A DNA stretch of 64,000 bases from Cristatella mucedo (GCA_009760855.2 WPIO01000114.1:621001-685000); one strand, 5' to 3'. Numbered from the stretch's first letter, positions 32,421 through 44,344 are shown. The notes: a model not told the origin generated them from the letters alone. Made by a program: numbers and translations.

Positions 32421-33044
32421 AATTCTGCTTTGCATTTTAGAAAATAAGTGACTTCTTTGATCGAATTGGCTTGAGGCAAGTGCTTGTTATATGAGTAAAT
32501 AAATAGCACTAGCTTACAGCATTTTTGTCCCTTGGTGGAAAGAGATTGCTTCCATTGCAGTGAATTTAAAGTGCATAGAAAGAGATTGAAATCTCTGAGG
32601 GCGCTTTGGCAAGTGTATTATTATTATTAGGAGCTATTAGTTAATTGCTAAAGACTCGAGTTTATGGAAAGTTGCTTTTGCTCTATACTTACTCTGATCG
32701 TGGGGGCCAAGACATCTATTAACTTGAAATTCGGCCGATTAGTTCCGATCTAAACAGAGAACAAATTTGCATGCTACACTGAGTAGAAAAAGTAGTAAGA
32801 TAGAATACAAAATAAATATAAATTTAGTATTTAAATATCCTGAAAACGTACAAAATGATCACCCTACAGGTTTTGGTATTGGCTAGAATTTTCTAGATTT
32901 ACTGTTATGCTACAAAATGCTTTCAAAAAGATGCTCTCAAACTTAGTCCTCCACGACTTTTCGTGATGAATTTCTTGGCGTGCTTATGCTTCGAAACGCT
33001 ATGGCTGTTACCACTGACTTTATTATGCAGAACTTAATAAACTC
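32421..33044. other. Mostly unassigned AT-rich sequence with a short L2 tail
   Basis: Contains an A-type tail at 32560-32632 (+) (AAAGTGCATAGAAAGAGATTG, GAGGGCGCTTTGGC, ATT repeats). Nothing else recognised. Confidence 0.5.
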
Positions 33045-33320
33045 ATCGATTTAGGACAGCATTTAGTGGGTCCCTGTGATTCTTCTTTCGTGTGCTTTTG
33101 CGTGCTGACACTGTGCATGCTGCCACTAACCACATTTGCATGCGACCCTATGCATCTCAACCCTGACCATTTTTTTCGTGCTGTTTATTAAGCATGATAT
33201 TGCTCACCATTCAATTGCATTTCCGTTTGCAGCAAATGTAAAGCGCCTAGAAAGAGAGTGAGTTCTCTGAGGGTGCTTTCTCAAGTGCAAATTATTATTA
33301 TTAATAATATTATTATGCAT
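33045..33320 (+). mobile_element. L2 family A 3' fragment
   Basis: Starts TTAGGACAGCATTTAGTGGG and includes the full 3' UTR and an ATT/AAT tail. Confidence 0.85.
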
Positions 33321-34734
33321 GTTGACTCTGTGCATGCTAGTCATAACTATATTGCACCCTTTACAGAATACTTTATTAATCTAGAGAGTTCCCTGAAATC
33401 ACATTACGAATGTATGATTACTGTTATTTGAACTAAAAGCTTTTGAAGTGAATTAATGTTAATAAGAGTATAAGTGAATTAGACAACCGAGTCGAAAGTA
33501 GATACCAATAATTTTGTGTTGGTTGTCGCTTGTAAGATTTTTGACCTGGTAAACGTAGCAGTAAAAGCATGACCATAAAGCTAGAGGATTAGTATAAGGT
33601 TGCTGTTATTAACTTGTAAACGGAAGTCATTTTTAATAAGGCAAACAATGTTTTGTTTGCATGATCATCCAAATTTATGACGACTAACCCGCATTAATGA
33701 GGACATAAGTTTGCTTCATCTTCATCTGTTACTCTGGAAGCCTCGTTCTAATCTCAACAGTAAAACGTAAGTGCTTACGGCCCAAATATCTTCAACGATG
33801 CATTATTTAGAGATAAAAAATACTAATAGAATCGATTTTATGTAGCCCTACGAGAAACGAATTTCTATCTAGTCACTTTATGTAAATGCAGAATCGAGAG
33901 AGCGAGCTCGTTCGTCAAAGGCTAGCTCCTCGACCGGGTCTTTAAAATGTAAAAACCTTAATCCCTGGGCCAAATGAGGGCAGCAAGTAACCGAAGTATT
34001 ATAGATTGATCGCGAACTGAGAATTAGCCTATTAGCCATTAGTAATTGATTAAATGAAATTAGAAAGTTAGTAAAAGTGATGCATAGTCTGGCGATTTTC
34101 TCAGAGGGATGAACGTATTAAGATAATTTATGGCCAGTAATTACGATAGCATACCTCTAAACAAGGTCTAAGACGTGTAAAAAGTTCCATAAGGCTCCTC
34201 TTTGAATTCTTATGAACAGGCTAGATACAAGATCTCTGGAGATTAACTGAGAAAGCTATTTGGACGAAGGCTGGATTGCTAATCCTGGTGTTGAAACGTC
34301 ATTGTACAGTAATCGGAGAAGCCATTCTTCTATAACTGAGCGAACACTTTCATGCTGCGAGTCCGCATAACCAACAAAGTTAGCGTACTTTCATTGATAC
34401 CTAAAGCAATATATGATAGCTGTGGAATTTTTAGGATAGCGAACTGTGTCAAGGTTGGCATTTTACTGAAGTAAATGTCTAATGGCAATGTAGAGACGTC
34501 TGCTACCCAAGGTATTAAAGCAGATTTGACTAACCCTGTTTCTAAATGAGGTATAGGTTCGATAGTAGCAGTTAAAAGTAACAGATTGACAGATACATTG
34601 TACATAATTTAATGATTTTGATTCCCCCAGAGCTGCTGGAAATCTAGGTGGTCGGTCACACAAGGTCGAGCGTACACTACGATACCATATACATGGGAGA
34701 CTTTCCTTAAGCCCCTGTAAGCGTCTCTTGCTCT
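33321..34734. other. No confident gene
   Basis: A 91-codon minus frame (34605-34330) is hydrophobic (VNLLLLTATIEPIPHL) without a recognised domain. The rest is AT-rich. Confidence 0.3.
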
Positions 34735-34945
34735 CTGATGCATTTAGCTCTCAATGAGGCACGATTCAGTGAAAGCAAACAGCAAAGCGTCCTACCAATT
34801 AGCCATCGGTCTTGAATATTTGCTTAAGTGCTTTGACGTGCCTGCCTAAACCAGGCAGATCGCTTGCAATCAGCTGCTGGTAAAGGTAATTGATTCTCAT
34901 GCACCAGCATGTAAACAGCCTTAATAAAAAATTGGTTCTCTTAGA
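34735..34945. repeat. Diverged repeat D, copy 3
   Basis: GTAATTGATTCTCATGCACC and TTGGTTCTCTTAG correspond to the copies at 15.8 and 26.4 kb. Confidence 0.35.
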
Positions 34946-35224
34946 GCTCTACTGTATATGCCTAATAATTTTCGTTATAATGTTACGCGACCTACAATTA
35001 CCACTCAGGCAACCTATCTCCGGAAAAGTAGTGTCAGTGATAGAGGGAATGAAAATATCACTAATTAAATTCAACCACCATTTGTCGGTAAGCCATGGAG
35101 TAGGCTGATTCATATTTCTGTTCTCATATATAAAATAATATCGCCTTAGATTTAGGCACTTGATTCGTGTAAGCTTAGACTGCCACTCCTGTTGCTGAAA
35201 TTTCAAAGGACAACATTCACCTAA

Positions 35225-36610
35225 GAGATCACTGAAGTATGAGGTACGGCACGGAACTATGCTAGCTCCGTTTCGTTTCTATGTTTATACTCTCACTCTT
35301 GCCATTGTGATTGCCAGGCATACGCTAGGGGTTCTTTCACTTCTATGCAGATGACACTCAGTGGTATCTATACTTTGCTACCTCACATCCCTGCACCACG
35401 TCGAATTCTCTCAGCTCGCTTATACATGGATAGATGACAACCACACATGGATGGCAGAAAATGTTCCTAAATTGAATTATGATAAAACTAAGCTAGCAGT
35501 TATGGGAAAACCAAGGATGATTAAAAAATTGGAAAGGTTTAAACTCATAATCGGCTCTGCCAGCATATCTCCTGTAGAATCACAACAAAGCACGAGTGCT
35601 CCCTTAAAAAATTTCATTGCACTGGACGATCCCATCAGCTTCACAGTCAAGTCCACTAACCACATCTGCATGCTGACCCTGTGCATGTCACCCATAACCA
35701 TGTTATTCGTGTTGTTTATCAAGCATGACATTACCCATCATTCTATTGCATATTTATTTCCAGCGAATTTTAAGCGTCTAAAAAGAGATTGAATTCTCTG
35801 AGGGTGCTTTATCAAGTGCATTGTTACTATTAATAGTATTATTAAGTCTGCCTACTTTCAGCTACATGACATCGCTAAAATTCCGGTTCGCGTAGACGGG
35901 AAAACCTCTTAAAAATTGGTCTATGCATTTGCGACATCACTTCTCGACTTCAGTAACTCACTGCTTGCTTTTCTAATGGCCAAGAAATCGAGCTTCAACA
36001 GTAGGAGAAAAACTACGAATCTATGCCTGTTTATCGTTAGCATAGCGGTTGCCACATATTACTACTTCTCGTCGACCTGCAATAGCTACCAGTCAAGCAA
36101 CGGAGGGACTTCAAGATTTTGCCGCTCACTTGTAGGTCCCTTCATTCTCGACTCTAGCCTATCTATCAGATCTACTCCTCCAACAGGCCAAACATCGTAC
36201 CACATGCGTTTCTAAATATAATCATTTAGCTACACCTCGTTTGGATTTCCACTAACTTTTAGACCGTGCCTTTAGTTGGTATGCTTTTAAAGCCTGGAAC
36301 TTTCTTCCGACTGCCGTTACGACATCATTTGCCGTGAATACGTTTAAAAATTAAATAAGTTGCATCTATTTATCACAGCATTACTGATTCGTGGTAATTT
36401 GGCCTTCGACTACTTATGAGTGCTGACACAGGCCATGCTGCCACTAACTATATTTGCAAGCTGATCTTGTACATTTCACATCTAACCATATTGTGCTTAT
36501 TGTCATCGAGCATGCTACTAGTAAACATTCGATCATAATGGTGCCTAGACCTAGAAAGAGATTGAGTTCTCGGAGGGCGTTATATCAAGTGTAATAATAC
36601 TACTGGTAAT
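35225..36610 (+). mobile_element. L2 family A fragment with a nested A tail
   Basis: From the end of the RT domain (FYADDTQWYLYFA around 35340) through the C-terminal region to a degraded tail at about 36610. Interrupted at 35654-35843. Frames are broken. Confidence 0.75.
35654..35843 (+). mobile_element. 190-bp family A tail nested in an older family A copy
   Basis: Flanked by AAGTC at 35649-35653 and 35844-35848. Intact copies have this once (CAGTCAAGTCTGCC). The insert is a 5'-truncated 3' UTR ending in an ATT-type tail. Confidence 0.75.
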
Positions 36611-36644
36611 AATATATTAATATCTTATTTACCTGCCTCATTTG

Positions 36645-36805
36645 CATAGATCCAGAAGATCCTAAACCAGAAGATCCTAAACGGCTATCAAAACAGCTTG
36701 AAGTTGGCATTGAAGAATCGCCTGAAGCATGATTCGAACTATTGACCTTGGTTATGAAGCGCGAGCACCGTACCTCCTAGGCTATCACTGCTACTCCATG
36801 CGTCC
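36645..36805 (-). mobile_element. SINE family 2, minus strand
   Basis: Minus strand: GTTCGAATCATGC (box B) and TGATAGCCGTTTAGGATCTTCTGG, the latter's AGGATCTTCTGG duplicated. It abuts a plus-oriented L2 tail-like AGTGCCTAGATAGAGATTAGG at 36815-36842. Confidence 0.5.
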
Positions 36806-37029
36806 TTCGCAGCGCTTGTATAGTGCCTAGATAGAGATTAGGTACATTGCATGCATTATGAAAATTTATTACTGTTATATCAGAAGATATCAATTGTTAC
36901 TTGACATAGTCGAGAATGACGTGCATCGCGCTCGCATTAATCACAGACGTCACAATATGATAGCCATTTCTAAGCTAATCGTTACAACACGAGCGTTGAA
37001 GGCTGCGAAAGGCTTGCTTATATAGTGTC

Positions 37030-37626
37030 ATATTATAATAATGATATTAGTAATGCACCTTATAAAGAGCCCTCGGAGAACTCAATCTCTTTCTAGGCGC
37101 TCTACATTTGCTGGACAGGGAAATGCAATTGAATGGTGAGTATTATCATGCTTGATAAATAACATGAATAACATGGTTAGGGGTGAAATGCTCATGGTCA
37201 GCATGCAAATGTGGTTTGTGGCAGCATGCACAGTGTCAGCACGCATAAGAAAAACAAGGAAGAATCACAGGGACCCACTAAATGCTGTCCTAAATAGGTG
37301 TGTTTATAAGTTCTTTTTTAAATGTGGTCAAGTCAGGAGATGATCTGACGCAAGTCGGGAGGGAGCTCCAGGCTTTGGGAGCATACGGACTAAATGCATG
37401 GTCTCCAAAGGATTCGAGGTTTGTACCAGGTATTTGTAGACGGCTGGATTCCGAAATGCGGTAGGTACGATGCTTTGCCTAGTGGGGGAGTAGATCTGAG
37501 AGATAGACTGGAGCCTAAGAATGGAGTGACCTAAAAGTGAGCGACAAAACCGTGAAGTCAATCCGTTGCTTGACTGGTAGCCAGTGCAGGTCGGCGAGAA
37601 AAAGTGTTATGTGGCAACTGCGACTT
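37030..37626 (-). mobile_element. L2 family A fragment
   Basis: Tail GCACCTTATAAAGAGCCCTCGG, 3' UTR, and the C-terminal ORF region (SLLGHSILRLQSISQ frame, about 37340-37560). Confidence 0.8.
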
Positions 37627-37699
37627 ATGTAGTTTCGTACTACTGTGTAAGAGAATAGGTGAAGATAGTGTGGAAATATGATAATGTAAGGTCATCCCC

Positions 37700-38260
37700 A
37701 TTTGTAATTCCGTGGGGCCAGACAGACAGCGTTGCCGTTTCGCAGGAGAAATTTCGGTCGTGCACTCCTAGTCTAAGCATCTTTTGCTATACATTTAGTG
37801 TCCAATGGACGTAATTGCACTCAAGAAAGAAAGAGTTGAAAACTTCTCTCCGTCATTGGGGAAATTAATGAATCGTGTAGCATGCAAGTAGCTGCTCTTG
37901 ATAACGGGAAGGGATTTTCGAAAGAAGGCAGCGGGATAATAGATTTCTTTGTGTAAGAATTGCTGAAGTGAGTTCTACAAATTACTGCCTACAGAGCGAA
38001 AGCTTCTCAGAGTCCAGCCAGCGGTTTCTAAGCAGAGGAACGGAGCTGCAGCAAATGTAAAGCAAGGGCTCGAAAGATTATGTGTTATCTGAGAGCGTGT
38101 TTTCATGTAAACTTTTATGGTGATTATTACTGTTTGCCAATATTTTTCAAAGAGAACCTGTGGGCATGAGAAGGCTTGAACGGGCCCGGCACTTTAGTGA
38201 GGCATGAAGAATCTCAGACATGGCGGGCTTAAACGGTCAGCGTAAGGACTTTAATATGCA
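37700..38260 (-). mobile_element. Old L2 family B fragment interrupted by L2 tails
   Basis: Diverged B 3' region (AAGCTTCTCAGAGTCC, GAGAACCTGTGGGCATGAG, CATGGCGGGCTT). An opposite-oriented A tail lies at 38046-38130 and another follows at 38258-38333. Confidence 0.6.
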
Positions 38261-38333
38261 GCCTTTGCGGCAAATGTAAAGTGATTGAGTTCTCTGACGG
38301 CGCTTAATGAAGTGCATTATTATTATTATTAGT
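38258..38333 (+). mobile_element. Very short L2 tail insertion
   Basis: About 75 bp: CCTTTGCGGCAAATGTAAAG, GAGTTCTCTGACGGCGCTT, then (ATT)n. Similar to the insertion at 38046-38130 (GCAGCAAATGTAAAGCAAGG). Confidence 0.65.
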
Positions 38334-38479
38334 CGTAGTAGTATATTATTCTTGGAGTAACGAGTTGCCAGTGAAGCTTGAGAATTGGAGACTTATGGTC
38401 AAGAGCGTAGTTTCCTTATTGGGCTATAGATACTAGAATTAAGTTCTTGCGTGTTTTTTCTTAATATGTATGCATTTCC

Positions 38480-39061
38480 GCCGGTAACTTCAAAAAGCCA
38501 AAAACACCGCGTGGGTGCTACTCAAGAGAGTTTTGTATATAGCGCTCACAGCTAAGGCGGTGTTCGGTACACATTTGGTAGCCAACAGACTTCGTCTCAC
38601 GCAACAAAGAGAAAGTGGGAGGCATTGCAGAGTCAGGAGAGCAGTTGAGGTAGTGATTAGCATGGAGGTAGCAGCTCAGGACCACTGAAAAGATGAGGCA
38701 TAGCCGGCAGTAGGAGAGTAGTTGTCATTGCGTAAGAATTGTAGAAGCGAGTTCCACAGTCTAGGACCTGCAGAGCTGAAGCTTCTGTCACCAACGGTCT
38801 TTAAGAGGAGAAATGGAACAGCTAATTTATTGTCCACACAGGACCTGAGGTCACGAGGTGGCTTAAACCAGTGCAGCAGTTCAGCTAGATAGGGAAGAGC
38901 CAAGCCATGGCGTTCTTTGTGGGTCAGCGTACGAACTTTTCTCTGTATCCGTAAATCATCTGTTAGTCATCCTAGCTCCTTTAGCAATGGATAAACGTGG
39001 TCAAAAGTCCGAGATTTGAAACCTTGGATTGCAGCCACAGTTTTAGCCATTTGTAGTGGTA
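38480..39061 (-). mobile_element. L2 family B fragment
   Basis: B 3' region and C-terminal frame (38903-38676: ALPYLAELLHWFKPPRDLRS, GDRSFSSAGPRLWNSL). Ends where the CA repeat begins. Confidence 0.8.
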
Positions 39062-39065
39062 CCGT

Positions 39066-39113
<48 letters not shown>

Positions 39114-39129
39114 CACACACACACATGCA

Positions 39130-39187
<58 letters not shown>
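39066..39187. repeat. (CA)n microsatellite
   Basis: Over 100 bp of CA dinucleotide with scattered GC/TG interruptions, then (TA)n. Confidence 0.98.
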
Positions 39188-39376
39188 TATATATATTATC
39201 AATTTCAAAGTGCAATAAAAGAGAAACCGTCCAAACGAGCCAAAAGCGCCTGATGTAAACGAGAGCAGAATTAGCTGACTCCCGCTTTTTAAGCGAGAAA
39301 AATAAAAGAGCAATGTATTGCAACGCAACGTTGCACACAAGCGTCGTTAACTAAGTTACTCAACTTGAAGTGCGGG

Positions 39377-39440
39377 ATAATAATAATGCACTTGATAAAG
39401 CGCCCTCGGAGAACTCAATCTCTCTAGGCACTTCAGGCAT
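39377..39440 (-). mobile_element. L2 family A tail
   Basis: AATAATAATGCACTTGATAA and GCGCCCTCGGAGAACTCAAT, truncated after about 64 bp. Confidence 0.75.
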
Positions 39441-39618
39441 GCTCTTTTCCTCAAGTCCTACGGTAAAAATGATTCCTGGCCTTGGTCGAGAATAACACAC
39501 GTCGCTCACACATTCACCTCAGATATCGCGATATGTTAGCTATACATAACCTAATCCTTGAAATCGCACGCATTTACGATTACGTAAGGCTTGCTTATAT
39601 AAGTGTGCATTCTGGGGG

Positions 39619-39624
39619 AAGAGT

Positions 39625-39676
<52 letters not shown>
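39619..39676. repeat. (GA)n microsatellite
   Basis: GTGAGAGAAAGAGAGAGAGA continuing as pure GA for about 50 bp. Confidence 0.97.
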
Positions 39677-39679
<3 letters not shown>

Positions 39680-39739
39680 GCTCATGGTAATGTGAATTAT
39701 TCTACTGTAATGTCATTTCCATCTGGAACTAAAGGCATG

Positions 39740-39935
39740 GTGTCTAACGGTTTTGAGGTTTTTACGAGTCAGCTGAACGCTTCTCGTGAGAATAGCGGGT
39801 TGAATGATTTTTCGCCTAGTGGGGGAGTATTTTCAATTGGTAGGCTGGAGCCAGAGAATGCAGGGACCTAAAAGTAAGGGATCGAAGCTTGAAGTCGATA
39901 CGCTGGTTGATTGGGACTCAGTACAGGTCGGCAAG
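39740..39935 (-). mobile_element. Old L2 family A-like fragment
   Basis: CGCCTAGTGGGGGAGTATTT, GGTAGGCTGGAGCCAGAGAA, AGCTTGAAGTCGATACG, and CAGTACAGGTCGGCAAGAAG match the A C-terminal region. Confidence 0.6.
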
Positions 39936-40098
39936 AAGTGGTCTCAGCTTTGAGCGTACCTTCAAACGCCCGAGTCTGCATACAGTTCTGATAGAGTTAA
40001 AGGCTGAGTTATGCACAGATGTTTTGGCCCAGTATTGGTCGGATTGGCTAGAGTTGTGGGTCAGAATAAGATCAAGACGATGGGTTTCCAAAGTTTAA

Positions 40099-40766
40099 AT
40101 CAAAATTGCCAAATACCTCGAAATCAGGATGACAGTCGACATCACCAGGGTCTGGCGTGTGCTGCAGAAACAGCTGGATGAGGTTGGAACGCCTCCATAT
40201 GAGATCCGAGACAACATCTCTGGCAAGGACCAATCAATCTAGTTCAAGCTATCCAAAGTCCGTTATGATACAATGAAGGAGAAATTTTCCAAGTCTAACT
40301 CATACCAGGCGGTCTACAGGCTCAAGGCCAGCATTGACATGTCCATGAATGGAAACCACGAATCTCTACAGTCACGATCGAAAAAATAGCAGCGCCACGA
40401 ACATGTCTGCCAAGCAGGGTGAGGTCAATACGTCCGAAAAGAAAAAGATGGTGGCGATGGCCAATTTATGTGGGAATTACACGTATCTATTCAAAGCCCT
40501 CATGGGAAAAATGATCAAGGCACTGATTACTTAACGCAGGCTTCGCCAGCATCGGGAGTATGTCGGTCAAGGAGCCGCCGGCGTTGCCCCACATTATCCA
40601 TGCCAACGTACAGGGAGCTGCGAAAATCGGCTGAGTAGGACTGCAAGCTATCATCGAGAAGCGCCTGGCAACCTGCATGGATGACTCACTTGCAATGAAC
40701 CTGTGGACGTATTTCATCAAAAAGTTCTCATACATGTCGATGAAAATCCACTGTATCATAGAATAA
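40099..40766 (+). pseudogene. Degraded protein-coding fossil of unknown family
   Basis: Three overlapping plus-strand segments read as one protein in different frames: 40099-40389 (internal TAG at 40240; KQLDEVGTPPYEIRDNISG, YRLKASIDMSMNGN), 40349-40534 (KKKMVAMANLCGNYTYLF, KALMGKMIKALIT) and 40536-40766 (internal TGA at 40632; KEPPALPHIIHANVQGAA, LATCMDDSLAMNLWTYFI). The patch is GC-richer than its surroundings and lysine-rich, with ordinary coding-like composition, so it was probably a real gene. I do not recognise the family. A captured viral gene or a processed host pseudogene are both possible. An L2 tail in the same orientation follows at 40770. Confidence 0.45.
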
Positions 40767-40769
40767 TTT

Positions 40770-40962
40770 GGTGTTTTTGTGTGATTCGTCCTTATCGTGC
40801 ATAAACCTCCTTACAATGTGCCTGCTACTTGGGGACGTTACCACCAATCATTTGGTAATGCTTTCGATACTGCATCTGTAACGTGTCTAGAAAAAGTTAA
40901 AGTTCCCTGAATGGACTATACCTATGTATTCTTAATATTAGTGTTATTATTACTATTATAAA
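40770..40962 (+). mobile_element. L2 tail directly downstream of the coding fossil
   Basis: GTGATTCGTCCTTATCGTGC, AACGTGTCTAGAAAAAGTTA, CCTGAATGGACTATA and an ATT-type tail. A diverged family A 3' end. Confidence 0.6.
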
Positions 40963-41111
40963 TCCGATAAGGGAATAGAGGGCCATTTATGTGGGTCCAA
41001 AAAATTATCTACGTTATTAAAAAAATTAATTATAAAAATACAGTAGGCACAGTGACCACAGACAACTCAATCTTTCTCTAGGCAACTACCGCCCAGTCTT
41101 CACTCTACCAC

Positions 41112-41257
41112 TTAATAATAATAATAATAATATTGCACTTGATAAAGCGCCCTCAGAGAACTTAATCTCTTTCTAGGCGCTTTACATTTGCTGCAAAGTG
41201 ATACGCAATAGAATAGTAAGTAAAATCATGCTTGAAAAACAAACAAAATGAATAACT
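41112..41257 (-). mobile_element. Young L2 family A tail
   Basis: Nearly identical to the 3' end of the 55-kb element (including GCAAAGTGATACGCAATAGA). It is truncated at AATGAATAAC, back to back with a plus-strand copy. Confidence 0.85.
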
Positions 41258-42802
41258 TCTATCGAAAAAACTGGAAAGAGTAGTCTCAGATCAGCTGAAC
41301 TCATATATTGAAACATCAAAACCTTGCTAGTAAGTTCCAGTCTGGCTTTAGAGCTAGTCACTAAGCAGAGTCAGAAGTCATTCATGTGTACATCAAAATA
41401 ATTAGGACTGCAGACATAGGTAGTATATCTCTGCTTGTGTCGCTCGATCTTTCGGCAGCTTTAGATATTATAGATCACCAAGTCATTCTTGAGCGCCTCT
41501 CATCTCGCCTCATCAGCACTGATCTGCAGTGATTATGTGATATCTAAGTGGGAGACTCCGGAGGATTGATCCAAATGGAACAAGATCACCTAAGTCACCT
41601 CTGAAATATGGAGTAAATCAGGAATCCGTGTTAGGTCCAGTTTTTTCATGTTTAATACTCTCACTCTCGCCGATGTGATTCACCAAGCACAACCAAGGAG
41701 GCATCCTTTTATGCGAATGACAATGAGTAGTACCTTTACTTTGATCACTCCCAGCCTTCGAGCACCTCGAGTTCTTTCAACTCACTTGCTGCAAGTATTG
41801 ATGACATTCGCATGTTAATGACAGCAGATTTTCTAAAACTAATCGATGATAAAACTAACTTACTAGTTATGGGAAAACCCAGTGTGATTCAGAAATTGGA
41901 AAAGCTGATGCTCAAAATTGGCTTTGCAAGCATATCTCCTGCTAAATCATGTCGAAATCTATGTGTCATTTTCCAAAGTGACCTCTCGTTAGACGACTGC
42001 ATCAGCTCCACAGTCAAATTTGCCTACTTTCAGCGACATTAGATTGCTAAAATTTGGGTTGTTTACATAAGGATACCACGTCTATGTTGGTCCAAGCATT
42101 CGTGACTTCCCGTTTCGAATTCTTCAAATCACTGCTTACTGGCCTACCGGCATAGAAATCAGGCGATTGCAGCTGATGCAAAACTCAGCAGCTGGGCTTG
42201 ACTGTTGTGAGCTTCGCAGTTGCCACATCACTCCACTTCTCGCATATCTGCTCTGGCTACCAGTCAAGCAACGGATTAACTTCAAGGTTTTGTCGCTCAC
42301 TTTTAGGTCTCTTCATTCTTTGGCTCTAGCCTATCTCTCAGATCTACTCCCCCACCAGGCCAAGCATTATACCACCTGCTTTTCGGAATCCAAAAGTTTA
42401 CCAATACCTCGTAGAAATCTCAAATCCTTTGGAAACAGTGCATGTAGTTCGTATGCTCCCAAAGCCTTGAACTGCCTCCTGACTTGCGTCAAAACATCCT
42501 CTGACTTGACCACATTTAAAAATAACATAAAAACACCTAATTAAGACAGCATATAGTGGGTCCCTTTGATTCGTTCTTCACGTGCTTATGCGTGCTGACA
42601 CTGTGCAGTGTGCCAATAACCACATTTGCATGCTGATGCTGTGCATGTCACCCCTAACCATGTTATTCATTTTGTTTGTTTATCAAACATGATATTACTC
42701 ACCATTCAATTGCATTTCTCTTTGCAGCAAATATGAAGTGCCTAGAAAGAGATCGAGTTCTCTGAGGACGCTTTATCAAGCGCATTATTATTATTATTAT
42801 TT
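41258..42802 (+). mobile_element. L2 family A copy, RT to tail
   Basis: Runs from the RT region (KLERVVSDQLNSYIET) through LSLDD..SSTVKFAYFQ (41812-42042) and the C-terminal frame (42167-42544: LLWLPVKQRINFKVLSLTFR) to an ATT tail at 42802. Several stops; the YADD box reads YANDNE. Confidence 0.85.
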
Positions 42803-43640
42803 CTATACGATGGCCTCATGGTCGTAAAAAGAAGATTGCAGGATTTAACCTTCTGGCGGGTAAATAAGCATGCAACGGTTTGAAAAAGTCTCAGGCGGGT
42901 ATCTCTATCTGATTCTCAGGAGAGTGATAACGAATGAGTAGGTTTTAATTTCATCAGCTACTTAAACAGCATTCAATGTCTGTGGGGCTTTCTGTGAGCA
43001 TTAAGTAGCAAACAGACTACAAATTATGTTGCGCAACGATGGAAGTTTATTTTTATGGTTCATGGCGGGTTAATGATTTTATCGGTTTATATTTTAAATG
43101 GGGTTATGGTTGAATGAGTTAATGTTTAACAAGGGCGATTCAATGCCTAGACAGGTGGAGACAGTGGGAAACAGGACGGAGGGGAGGACGGCTATGTGGT
43201 GTTACCTTGCAAATATTGAACAAATGCACCTTCATTGAAGACCCAGGTGGTGTTTTGATTTCGTCATTCGTGTACCAGTGCGTGCATGCTCGGTTTCAGT
43301 GCCCAGCTTGTAGGAATGAATCTGAAGGGTATGGGTAGAGGATGCCAGATGCCTGCAGAAGGCACTACATCCAGGAAGCAACTGAGTTCGTCAGAGTTGG
43401 CAGCGTTAGGAAATACTGCGTTGCATTAGAGTTGTTGAAGAGAAGTCCCCATAATCAAAAAGGGATGAAACGAAAGTTCAATGCCTTTATCCAGATAATA
43501 CAAGCTCTGATTGATGACACATTGGCAACCTTAACTCTGGGACAGCAAAAGGTTAAGAAAAACAAACTGGGGAGCATGATCGTTACGTTAGTGTAACTGC
43601 CGATCACGAGGGATAGTGCACAGGGATAAAGACCCATGAA
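42803..43640. other. Mostly unassigned; one open frame
   Basis: An 84-codon plus frame (43342-43596) is lysine-rich, with no recognised domain. A patch at 42990-43050 is weakly like family B minus (AAACAGACT..TTGCGCAAC). Confidence 0.3.
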
Positions 43641-43935
43641 GCAACCAATAGAAAACTGAATAAAAATGTTGGTTAATTATGCTCAGCTACAAGCTTCTCA
43701 CAAAGCCTGTTGAAAAATTTCAAAATCAAGAAATACTGAAACTAAAAACTAGTCATTGCTTACTTATAAGCCTGCAATTGCAATGCTGGTCTACTTAACC
43801 TGTACTCGCACTAGTCCTCCTATCTGATCGTCTCGTTCACTCAATGGGATATCTTCAAACCAGCATCTAGGCTAACAGTATTCTAGCTGTTTCTCGTGCT
43901 AAATTGAAATCTCTCAGTAATCGGCTCATAGAGAG
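43640..43935. repeat. Diverged repeat E, copy 1
   Basis: Resembles 58250-58790: AAAGCCTG.TTGAAAAA and TCTCGTGCTAAATTGAAATC. Confidence 0.35.
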
Positions 43936-44344
43936 TCAACTCTCCCAGGGTGTGACAAAAAGGATATATTAATTTGCCTACTGATAAAATTAGAGCCGGA
44001 TCAGTGTATAGGAATACGCAAGTCAACCCCATCTTGTGGTTACTTGACATTATTCCAAATATGCAAAGAAGGAAGGAGCTGTTAAAGCAGCTCTAACGAC
44101 TCAATATAATTTTCTAGCTTCCCAAACTTTTGTGTTTACATCTAGCTTTATATTGAGTGACTCAAAGTAGCAACGTAACCTACTTTTTGTACCATCATTC
44201 GCGATTACTTAAATACTGCTAGCTCCACAGAGTTAGGGCTATCAGCATATTTTAAGCAGAATTAACAAAGTAATAATAAAAATTTATTTAGAAGAAGGCA
44301 GAAACACTCCGAATCATTTTCAAATGATTCTATGTGCTTAGAAG

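Noticed and set aside
39016-39338. Open frames of more than 80 codons over the CA repeat (both strands)
   Set aside because: They are translations of a dinucleotide microsatellite (alternating His/Thr or Val/Cys) and not genes.
39482-39871. 129-codon plus frame containing an Arg/Glu run
   Set aside because: It reads through the GA microsatellite and into an old L2 fragment; no gene.
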